64,000 nucleotides of DNA from Thiorhodovibrio frisius (GTDB lineage Bacteria > Pseudomonadota > Gammaproteobacteria > Chromatiales > Chromatiaceae), in the NCBI RefSeq assembly GCF_033954835.1, contig NZ_CP121471.1, positions 1,482,501-1,546,500 of the forward strand, written 5' to 3'. This document shows positions 20,055 to 27,552 of this stretch, one piece after another; within the stretch, counting starts at the first letter, position 1; each line of letters opens with the position of its first letter. The translations under genes and the position numbers were made by a program. The notes under the pieces were generated by a model, which made no database searches, was not told the origin of the DNA, and saw nothing but the letters and a program-made list of their open reading frames with translations.

Positions 20055-21741
20055 GGACGATGTCGCGGCCCTGGTTGTCGTGCAGGTGGATGGCGCAGGC
20101 CAGGCAAGGGTCGAAGGAATGCACGGTGCGCAGCACCTCCAGCGGGCGTTGTTCGTCGAGAATGGGGTTGTTCATCAGCGAGGCCTCATAAGGGCCTTTC
20201 TCGTCGTTTTGGTTGCGCGGACCGGCGTTCCAGGTGGAGGGTACCACTGCCTGGTAGTTTTTGATTTTGCCGTTTTCAATCACAATCCAGTGCGACAGAA
20301 GGCCGCGTGGTGCCTCGTGGAAACCAAATCCCATCTGTTCACCCTTGGGGAATGTCGGCGGGTTGAAGGTGGTCATGTCGCCACTGGCGATATTACTGAT
20401 GAGCGCGTTGTAGTTGTCCTCGAGCATGTCATAGAGCACTTGGGTGCGCACGCAGCGGGCGGCATGGCGGCCGAGGGTTGAATGCAAGACGGTCAGCGGC
20501 ACCTGCGAGCGAGTGATGGCACCAATGCGGTCCATTGCCACCTTGAGATAGCCTCGGGTGCGCTCATCGCCGGCGGCAACCATGGCCAGCACATTGGCCA
20601 GCGGCCCGACTTGCGCCGGCTTATCGGCAAAGGTTGGCGCTTTCACCCAAGAGTAGGCACCGTTTTCGTCGAAGTCAGTGTATTTCGGAATGGTGTCTTC
20701 CTGATAAGGCGTGCGCGTCCAGTCGCCGTCGTACCAGGCGTGCTTGATACTTTCCTTGACGTTTTGCTCAAAGAAGGGATCACCAAAATGGGTGATGGGG
20801 CGGAATTGGGACATGTCCCCATTGGGAATGTAACCGCCGGGCATGGCAAACTCCGTTCCCTTGCCATCCTTGGGGAAGTCGGGTGCAGACAGGTAATTGG
20901 TCACCCCCTGACCATAGGGTAGCCAGTCGGCATACAGCGCCGCAATGGCGGTGACATCAGGCAGATAGACCTCGCGGATAAAGCCTTGAATCTCATCCAT
21001 CAGGGTCTTGACATAGGCCAGGCGCTCCATGTTGAGCGCGGACTGCTCATTGGGGTTAATGGGATTGGCTACGCCACCAACTGCTAAGTTCTGAATATGC
21101 GGGGTTTTGGCGCCCAGAATGGCGGTGATCTGATTGGCCTTGCGCTGGTATTCGAGTGCTTCCAGATAATGGGCCACCGCCATTAAGTTGGCCTCAGGCG
21201 GTAGAATCATGGCCGGATGGCCCCAGTAGCCATGCGCAAAGATGCCGAGTTGGCCGTTTTCGACGAACTTTTTCACCTTCGCCTGTACTTGGGCGAATTG
21301 GGCAGCACTATTGTTTGGCCAGTTTGACAGGCTTTGGGCCAGTTGCTCGGTCTTTTTTGGATCAGCCGAAAGGGCGGAGACCACATCCACCCAGTCGAGT
21401 GCCGAGAGGTGATAGAAATGCACCAGATGGTCATGGATGCCATGGGCGGCCATGATGATATTGCGAATAAGCTGGGCATTGAGCGGGATTTCCATGTCCA
21501 GTGCATTCTCGACCGCACGCACTGAGACAATGGCATGCACCGTGGTGCAGACGCCGCAGATGCGCTGGGTATAGAGCCAGGCATCGCGCGGGTCGCGGCC
21601 AGTCAGTATGGTCTCGATGCCGCGCCACATCTGGCCGCTCGACCAGGCATTGACGACTTTTCCGTCCTTGACGTCGCAATCGACGCGCAGATGCCCCTCG
21701 ATGCGCGTTACCGGGTCTACTGTGATGCGGTTAATGGTCAC
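20035..21741 (-). CDS. hybC: large subunit of uptake [NiFe]-hydrogenase (HybC-type)
   Basis: The 568-residue catalytic subunit has the four nickel-binding cysteines: RICGVCTTVH (C62, C65) and DPCLACAIH (C546, C549). The maturation cleavage site is expected after H552, releasing 16 residues. The start ITVDPVTRIEGHLRVD and the presence of hybA- and hybB-like genes place it with group 1c quinone-reducing hydrogenases (E. coli hydrogenase 2 type). It is exported as a complex with the Tat-signal small subunit. A 101-base gap separates it from hybB. Confidence 0.96.
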   Translation of the reverse strand: MTINRITVDPVTRIEGHLRVDCDVKDGKVVNAWSSGQMWRGIETILTGRDPRDAWLYTQRICGVCTTVHAIVSVRAVENALDMEIPLNAQLIRNIIMAAHGIHDHLVHFYHLSALDWVDVVSALSADPKKTEQLAQSLSNWPNNSAAQFAQVQAKVKKFVENGQLGIFAHGYWGHPAMILPPEANLMAVAHYLEALEYQRKANQITAILGAKTPHIQNLAVGGVANPINPNEQSALNMERLAYVKTLMDEIQGFIREVYLPDVTAIAALYADWLPYGQGVTNYLSAPDFPKDGKGTEFAMPGGYIPNGDMSQFRPITHFGDPFFEQNVKESIKHAWYDGDWTRTPYQEDTIPKYTDFDENGAYSWVKAPTFADKPAQVGPLANVLAMVAAGDERTRGYLKVAMDRIGAITRSQVPLTVLHSTLGRHAARCVRTQVLYDMLEDNYNALISNIASGDMTTFNPPTFPKGEQMGFGFHEAPRGLLSHWIVIENGKIKNYQAVVPSTWNAGPRNQNDEKGPYEASLMNNPILDEQRPLEVLRTVHSFDPCLACAIHLHDNQGRDIVRVNTNL

Positions 21742-21842
21742 GGATGTCTCCCTGTAGGGACGACTTTAGTCGCCCTCAATAAAGCTGAGTAAAAGGTGTC
21801 TTGAGCAAAAAAGCCGCTAACGCCGCATGTTAATCAAGCCGC

Positions 21843-22976
21843 TCAATGCTCCACTGCCATGATGGGCGTCTTTTTCACAAAGAACAGATAAGCCATGACC
21901 TCAAAGGCAACAATGCCAAGGGCAATGCTCATCTCCCCAACTGATGGAAAATAATGCCAGCCCGGACCGGGGTCGAAGGCGATCATAAAGGCATTGAAGC
22001 GATACAGGGCGCCGCCTAATACCACGGCCAGTGAACTCCAGAACAAAATTGTCGGGCGGGTGCGATGGTGTTTGTCCATCAAAATGACAATCGCAAAGAC
22101 AAAGAGGGTTATCTCGGCGAGAAACAGATAGGGCTCGGGACCAGGGCCGGCGATGGCGCTGATGTGGCCGCTTAAGACCAGATCCCCGATGCGCAGCACC
22201 AGATAGGCAATGAGTAGCCAGGGAATAATGGCGCTGACTTTGCTCAGTAGCGGGGTTTCGAGTTTGCGTCCGAGATTGACCGAGGCATAGAGCGACTCGA
22301 ACACCACGATGCCATAGCCCATGGTGATGGCGGTGAGCAAAAACAGCAGCGGAATAATGGACGTTTGCCACAGATCATGCACCTTGTAGCCAGCAATCAA
22401 TAGCAGGGATCCAAGCGAGGACTGATGCATGGTCGGCAGCAGCATGCCCACGCCGATAAAGAAGAACAGGATATGGCGCATAAAGCGCAGCAGCCGGTTG
22501 GCTTTCATCGCCTCCAGTATCGCCGGGGAGAACTCAATCCAGAGCACCAAGGTATAGAGAGTCACGCAGAGCGCGACTTCTAGCATCACGGAGTTTAGAT
22601 TGATGTACTGCGGCAGAAAGACGTTATATAGCTGCCAGTAACGGCCCACATCGACGACGATGGATGCGCCGGCCAGGGTGTAGCCAAAGACGCTGGTCAG
22701 GAGCGCGGCGCGGATCATCGGGTGGAATTGCCCGCGATTGAAGACATACACCAGCAACGCCATGGCATAACCGCCGCAGGCGATGGCGGTGCCCGTGACC
22801 ACGTCATAGGTGATCCACAGGCCCCAGGGGAAGCCGTCACTCAGGTTAGAGACATCCCCAATGCCAAAGACAAAGCGGCGGATGAGGAAATAGCCGGCGA
22901 TCAGCACCAGCACTCCCATGAACTTGAAGTGCCGGGTGAGCACCTTGCCACCGACCGGGCGGAAGGCCTCAGTCAT
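21843..22976 (-). CDS. hybB: HybB, NrfD-family membrane subunit of hydrogenase
   Basis: The protein has 377 residues from the ATG at 22976 and about ten hydrophobic segments, matching the NrfD/PsrC/HybB polytopic quinone-interacting family (for example SDGFPWGLWITYDVVTGTA near the first helices). It delivers hydrogenase electrons to the quinone pool and may translocate protons. The start overlaps the hybA stop by 8 bases. A longer frame up to 23186 only covers hybA in another frame and is rejected. Confidence 0.93.
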   Translation of the reverse strand: MTEAFRPVGGKVLTRHFKFMGVLVLIAGYFLIRRFVFGIGDVSNLSDGFPWGLWITYDVVTGTAIACGGYAMALLVYVFNRGQFHPMIRAALLTSVFGYTLAGASIVVDVGRYWQLYNVFLPQYINLNSVMLEVALCVTLYTLVLWIEFSPAILEAMKANRLLRFMRHILFFFIGVGMLLPTMHQSSLGSLLLIAGYKVHDLWQTSIIPLLFLLTAITMGYGIVVFESLYASVNLGRKLETPLLSKVSAIIPWLLIAYLVLRIGDLVLSGHISAIAGPGPEPYLFLAEITLFVFAIVILMDKHHRTRPTILFWSSLAVVLGGALYRFNAFMIAFDPGPGWHYFPSVGEMSIALGIVAFEVMAYLFFVKKTPIMAVEH

Positions 22977-24006
22977 CGTGGTGCTCCGGTTGCCCGCACA
23001 CCGACTTGTCTTCCGACTCTGGATCATGCTCCGGATGATCTTCGCGATCTTCCTTGGTGTGCTGATAGGCCGCATAGACCAGACCACCAAGCAGCAGGCC
23101 GGGGGCGACCATGCCCTTGTATAGCGTATGTTGCAGCGTCTCGGACAGACGCGCACGCGACTCATCACCCACCGGCGGCATGCCAAGCTGCTCGAACGGT
23201 ACGCCGGCCACCATCAGATACTGGGTGCCGCCGGATTCGGTCTCGCCATAGAGGTGCGGAAGGTATTTTTCCGCCTCGGTCTCGCGCGTCTTGCCGCCGA
23301 GTTGATTGAGCGGAAATTCCGCCCGCTCGCCAGGCTGCATGGCAAGTCGCCGATGCCCTTCCGCGCGCAGATCCTCAACCCGGCCAAAGAGGCTAGCCCC
23401 AGTCGGGCAGACATCGCAGCAGGCCGGAATCTCGCCATCGGCAATGCGCGGCGCGCACATTTGGCATTTGACAATCTGCGGGAAGGTCTTGTCGTACTGG
23501 AACTTGGGGATGTTAAAGGGGCAGGCGAGCTGACAATAACGGCAGCCGATGCAGGCATCCGCGTTGTACTGCACAATTCCGGTGAAGGGGTCTTTGGTCA
23601 GGGCGCTGACCGGGCAGGCAGAGATGCAGTCCGGGTCGATACAGTGCATGCAGGCGCGCTTGATAAAACATGCATCAGGGTCATCGAGATCGGTGCGACT
23701 GCCCTCGGCCACATAGGCCTTGATCTTATTCATGGTGCGACCATTCAGGTCGTCATCGCCATCCCAGGCGCCATTGACGCCATAGGCCTGATCGATGGCG
23801 CCCTGACCGCTGACGGGCATGTCATTCGCGTCTTTGCACGCGACCTCGCACGCCTTGCAGCCGATGCACAGGTTGGCATCATAAAGAATGCCAATGGCAT
23901 CCGGTGGTAAGGTTTTGCACTCGCGGGCCTGAACCGGTGAAGCACCGACGGCGACCGCGCTACCGGCGGCCATCACTTTGAAAAACTGACGACGATCAAT
24001 GTTCAT
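22969..24006 (-). CDS. hybA: HybA, periplasmic four-cluster ferredoxin subunit of hydrogenase
   Basis: This 345-residue protein begins with a Tat-like signal (DRRQFFKVMAAGSAVAVGA). Four cysteine groups for [4Fe-4S] clusters follow (CIGCKACEVAC, CMHCIDPDCISACP, CIGCRYCQLACPF, and CQMCAPRIADGE ending CCDVCP). A C-terminal membrane anchor (APGLLLGGLVYAAYQH) precedes an acidic tail. It bridges the small subunit and HybB. Fifteen bases separate it from the small subunit gene. Confidence 0.95.
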   Translation of the reverse strand: MNIDRRQFFKVMAAGSAVAVGASPVQARECKTLPPDAIGILYDANLCIGCKACEVACKDANDMPVSGQGAIDQAYGVNGAWDGDDDLNGRTMNKIKAYVAEGSRTDLDDPDACFIKRACMHCIDPDCISACPVSALTKDPFTGIVQYNADACIGCRYCQLACPFNIPKFQYDKTFPQIVKCQMCAPRIADGEIPACCDVCPTGASLFGRVEDLRAEGHRRLAMQPGERAEFPLNQLGGKTRETEAEKYLPHLYGETESGGTQYLMVAGVPFEQLGMPPVGDESRARLSETLQHTLYKGMVAPGLLLGGLVYAAYQHTKEDREDHPEHDPESEDKSVCGQPEHHDD

Positions 24007-24021
24007 GGGTGTTCCTCCGTG

Positions 24022-25293
24022 TTAGGCCTTGGTGCCTTCGGATAATGCGTCGGATGATGGGTCGGATGCGCTCTGGGCTTCCGCCTCCTCAAGCGCTTTG
24101 AGTTTGCTGTTCGCGCCCAAGGCATAGACTAGGGCGCCGCCGCCGATGGCACCGGCCACAGCAGCGGAGGTCAGGGTGACGCCGCCGGGGTGCTCGGTGA
24201 TGATTCCCGGGAAGATGGACGGCGAGGTAACAGAGACATTTTTTGCCTGCTCATGCTGCGGCTTGTGGAAACCAACGCCTTGCTCCGAGCAGCCAAAACA
24301 GGGATGGCCAATGCCGACCGGCCAAGTGTTGCCGCCGACATCGCCGAATTCGATCACCGGGCAGTTGGCATAGGTCTCGGGACCCTTGCAGCCGAGCTTG
24401 AATAGGCACCAGCCCTGACGGTGGCCCTCGTCGCCGTATTCCTCGGCAAAGTGCCCGGCGTCGAAGTGCGGGCGACGCTCGCAGTTCTCGTGAATCAGGC
24501 GACCGTAGGCGAATTTTGGGCGGTGCTTGGCGTCCAGCTCGGGGAGCTGTTGCAGCGTCAGGTAATACAGAACCGTCGAGAGGATGTTGTAGGGCGAGGC
24601 CGGGCAGCCGGGCAGATTGATCACCGGCAGCGGCGTGCCGTCGGCCTTGGTGATGCCATACAGATCCAGTGCTTCTTGAATACCGACAGCCCCGGTTGGA
24701 TTGGGCGCTGCGCTCTGCACGCCGCCCCAGGAGGCGCAGGAGCCAATGGCGATGGCCGCAGCCGCGTGGGGTGCGATTTCATGCAGCATCTGCTGGGGTG
24801 TCTTGCCGGCTACCTTGCAGAAGTTGCCATTGTCCGCCGTGGGGACCGAGCCCTCGACCACCAGAATGAAGTTGCCCTTGTTCTTCTCAAGCGAGTCATG
24901 CAGTGCCTGCTCGGCCTGATGGCCAGCGGCGGCGAGCAGCGTCTCGGAATAATCCAGCGAGATCAGATCAAGAATCAGCCCCTCGAGCGTTGGGTGGGTA
25001 GCGCGCAGCAGGGACTCCGTGCAGCCGGTGCATTCCTGAAAATGCAGCCAGATCACCGGCGGACGCGCCGGGCTGGCAGCCTGTTGTTCCACCGCCGCCA
25101 GCACCTGGCCGGTCATGGTTGCCGGCAGCCCCATGGCGGCGGTGATGCTGGTGGCAAACTGCAAAAAGCGGCGGCGACTCAGGCCATGGAGTTCCAGATG
25201 GTCTTCGAGTGCAGGCGGCAGCGCAGGTGGCGGGGAGGACGGGAGGCTCCCATGGCTGGAGGCATCCGAAAAGGGCTGTTGTTGGTTGTTCAT
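24022..25293 (-). CDS. hybO: small subunit of uptake [NiFe]-hydrogenase (HybO-type)
   Basis: From the ATG at 25293 the precursor has 423 residues. A twin-arginine motif SRRRFLQFATS begins at residue 39, after an unusually long hydrophilic, Pro/Ser-rich n-region. The cluster-binding ECTGCTESLLR (C88, C91) opens the mature domain, and further ligands are in the NLPGCPASPYN, HENCERR, GWCLFKLGCKG, ANCPV and GHPCFGCSE segments. A C-terminal hydrophobic helix (about 375-395) anchors it in the membrane. An upstream start at 25380 would add 29 residues and is less likely. Confidence 0.94.
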   Translation of the reverse strand: MNNQQQPFSDASSHGSLPSSPPPALPPALEDHLELHGLSRRRFLQFATSITAAMGLPATMTGQVLAAVEQQAASPARPPVIWLHFQECTGCTESLLRATHPTLEGLILDLISLDYSETLLAAAGHQAEQALHDSLEKNKGNFILVVEGSVPTADNGNFCKVAGKTPQQMLHEIAPHAAAAIAIGSCASWGGVQSAAPNPTGAVGIQEALDLYGITKADGTPLPVINLPGCPASPYNILSTVLYYLTLQQLPELDAKHRPKFAYGRLIHENCERRPHFDAGHFAEEYGDEGHRQGWCLFKLGCKGPETYANCPVIEFGDVGGNTWPVGIGHPCFGCSEQGVGFHKPQHEQAKNVSVTSPSIFPGIITEHPGGVTLTSAAVAGAIGGGALVYALGANSKLKALEEAEAQSASDPSSDALSEGTKA

Positions 25294-25787
25294 GGCGCGC
25301 TCTGCCTGACCTCTGTCGTCGTTCGCTGGAGTCTTTAAGAATTCGAACCGCTGCGGGAGAAACCCCAGTCGGCCCGTCAAGAATATGCGAAAGTGCTAAT
25401 ATGCTTATGTGCTATATTACTTATAGTCCGGATTTAACCAACTGTCCAGCCCCGGTGCGGATCGCTTAAGATGCTTGATCTCAATCAGTTTTTAACAGGG
25501 TTTTTTACTCAGTTATCGGGCTGCGCTGCTCGGATGGTAATGCGATTGGTTCGCGCTTGTTTTAATCTGGCGGGGTGCGCTTTTAGCGAATGTGCGTTGT
25601 CGTGTGCCGGTGATCGAATGCGCGGGTTTCTGGGGTTTGTGCAGAATCGGGCCGAGATCTAAACGGGGCTCAGCTGCGGGATCGCGCCATTGCCCGGGAT
25701 CAATCAGGCGCGTTTTTCCTGGGCAGGAGTGCGCGTTTGGCGCTATGGTCACTATGTTGAAAGACTGACCTGGGGGGCAGTTGTCTG
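25294..25787. promoter_or_regulatory. divergent regulatory region between hyb and the multihaem cluster
   Basis: About 490 bases separate the two divergent operons, far more than most gaps in this window. An AT-rich island lies at 25397-25431 (around GCTAATATGC and GCTATATTAC), where promoters for either side could lie, and a second T-rich patch is at about 25490-25510. I found no clean sigma-70, sigma-54 or FNR-type site. A 63-codon frame at 25471-25662 lacks a ribosome-binding site and is not called. Confidence 0.45.
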
Positions 25788-26867
25788 TTGACTGATTCGA
25801 TGATAAAAAAACACCATGCAGTTCATCCTGGCCAGCGCTCTGACGGGTCCGTGCTAAACCAGTACGCGGCACTGCGGGGCTTGCCAAAAAGCGCGTCTGG
25901 GTTTGTCTTGGCGCTGATATTGGCGCTTGGCTTGGGCGCTCCCAGCATCGGGTTTGCGGAGCCGGCCATGGCGCTGCCAGCCCCGGCTGCCGAAGCCGCG
26001 AGCGAACAGCGTGCCTGCCTGCGTTGTCATGGCATGGCCACCCTGGCCTATCGCGACCCGGCCACTGGCGACATTGTTAATCTGGCACTCAATGAAAAAA
26101 CATTCGGGCATTCCGTGCATGGCGAGCTGGCGTGCAGCCACTGCCACGAAGACGGCTATGAGAGCTACCCGCACTCGCCAGACGTATCGGCAGCGGAGCT
26201 AAATTGCGTGCAATGCCACGAGGATCACCCGGAAAACACCGACCGCGTCGATTTCACGGTGATCGATCAGGAATATCAGGCCAGCGTGCATGCGCGCTCC
26301 GATGACTCTGAGGCGGCGGGTTTTAACTGTCACTCCTGTCACGATCCTCACGCCTTCAGAGCCTCCCTGCTTGGGCGCGATATCCCCGATATCGTCGCCT
26401 ACGACAATCAGATCTGCCTGTCCTGCCACGAGGAATTGCGCGATGCTTTCAGCACTTCCCACGCCTGGCTGCCGAATCGCGACAAGCACTGGGCGTCGGT
26501 GCGCTGTTTGGATTGTCATACCCCTTCGAGAGACAACGGTCGCCCGGTGTCGCATGAAATCCTGAGCAAGGAGCAGAGCAACGCCAACTGCGTCAACTGC
26601 CATTCCCAGGCACAGGGCCTCTTGAGCCGGCTTTATCAATACCGCTCGCGCGAGGATATCGAAGAAAAGGGCTTTTTCGCCAAGGCGGTGTTTAACCAGG
26701 CATATATCGTCGGCATGAGCCGCAACCCGCTGATTGATCGCTTGGCGCTGATCATCATCGGCCTGACGGTGCTGGTGCTGGCAGCCCATGGCTATGGCCG
26801 TTACCGGGCTTATCAGTCCTTGCGCGAGCAGCAGGCGACAGCCGCGAATGAAGGAGACAAACAATGA
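25788..26867 (+). CDS. membrane-anchored heptaheme cytochrome c
   Basis: The 359-residue protein has seven CxxCH haem-binding motifs (CLRCH, CSHCH, CVQCH, CHSCH, CLSCH, CLDCH, CVNCH), starting near residue 77. A hydrophobic segment (about 32-52) acts as signal or anchor. A second hydrophobic segment near the C-terminus (LALIIIGLTVLVLAAHGYG) anchors the protein with the haems outside. The called start is a TTG ten bases after a GGGGGG run; an ATG four codons later is equally possible. The stop overlaps the next gene (ATGA). It should carry electrons from the cytochrome b to the octaheme protein. Confidence 0.88.
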   Translation: MTDSMIKKHHAVHPGQRSDGSVLNQYAALRGLPKSASGFVLALILALGLGAPSIGFAEPAMALPAPAAEAASEQRACLRCHGMATLAYRDPATGDIVNLALNEKTFGHSVHGELACSHCHEDGYESYPHSPDVSAAELNCVQCHEDHPENTDRVDFTVIDQEYQASVHARSDDSEAAGFNCHSCHDPHAFRASLLGRDIPDIVAYDNQICLSCHEELRDAFSTSHAWLPNRDKHWASVRCLDCHTPSRDNGRPVSHEILSKEQSNANCVNCHSQAQGLLSRLYQYRSREDIEEKGFFAKAVFNQAYIVGMSRNPLIDRLALIIIGLTVLVLAAHGYGRYRAYQSLREQQATAANEGDKQ

Positions 26868-27484
26868 GCGCCCTGTATTTGTATCCCATCTGGATGCGCC
26901 TCTGGCACTGGTTGAACGCGGTGATCTTCATTGTGCTGATGGTCACGGGTGCGAGCATGCATTTTTCCGGCACGCCCTGGCTGTTGTCCTTCAATACCGC
27001 CGTGCCTATTCATAACGCCTCCGGCATTCTTCTGACCATCAGTTGGGTGGTTTTTATTGTCGGGAATCTGTTTACCACCAATGGGCGTCATTACCGGGTT
27101 CAATTCCGGGGCTTTTTCCAACGCTTGTTCGCGCAGATGGGCTATTACGGCTATGGGATTTTCCGTAATGCGCCACATCCTTTTCATGTCACCGAGGAAA
27201 TGAAGCTCAATACGTTGCAGCAGATTAGTTACATTGGTGTTATGTATGGACTCATGCCCTTTTTAATCATCAGCGGTTGGGCCTTTTTGTACTCGGTGTA
27301 TCTGCCGGAAACCCTCTTTGGTATTGGTATCCTTTGGCTGATTGCCATGGCGCATCTGACCCTGGCCTATTTTCTGGTGATGTTTTTAATTGTTCACATG
27401 TACATCATCACCACTGGAGAGACCCTGACCACCAACCTGCGCGCCATGTTTACAGGTTGGCACCGGGAGACAGATCAGCATTAA
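26864..27484 (+). CDS. b-type cytochrome of the Ni/Fe-hydrogenase/PhsC-like family
   Basis: This 206-residue membrane protein has four hydrophobic segments and the family start PIWMRLWHWLNAVIFIVLM. Histidines in helices 1, 2 (VPIHNASGI) and 4 (MFLIVHMYIITTG) suit two b haems, as in the cytochrome b subunits of thiosulfate reductase, formate dehydrogenase and group 1 hydrogenases. It would oxidise or reduce quinol and exchange electrons with the upstream heptaheme cytochrome, to which it is translationally coupled. It ends 68 bases before the octaheme gene. Confidence 0.88.
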   Translation: MSALYLYPIWMRLWHWLNAVIFIVLMVTGASMHFSGTPWLLSFNTAVPIHNASGILLTISWVVFIVGNLFTTNGRHYRVQFRGFFQRLFAQMGYYGYGIFRNAPHPFHVTEEMKLNTLQQISYIGVMYGLMPFLIISGWAFLYSVYLPETLFGIGILWLIAMAHLTLAYFLVMFLIVHMYIITTGETLTTNLRAMFTGWHRETDQH

Positions 27485-27552
27485 GCATGCACCTTGGTTT
27501 GCGCCTACAGCTTGCATTGGCCCACGCGCCTGACTGATATCGAGAAAAGATC

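Noticed and set aside
22977..23186. N-terminal extension of the hybB frame
   Set aside because: The extension lies entirely inside hybA in another frame; the ATG at 22976 overlaps the hybA stop as expected for a coupled gene.
25471..25662. 63-codon plus-strand frame between the hyb and cytochrome operons
   Set aside because: No ribosome-binding site, Cys/Arg-scattered composition and no recognised family; it lies in a regulatory gap.
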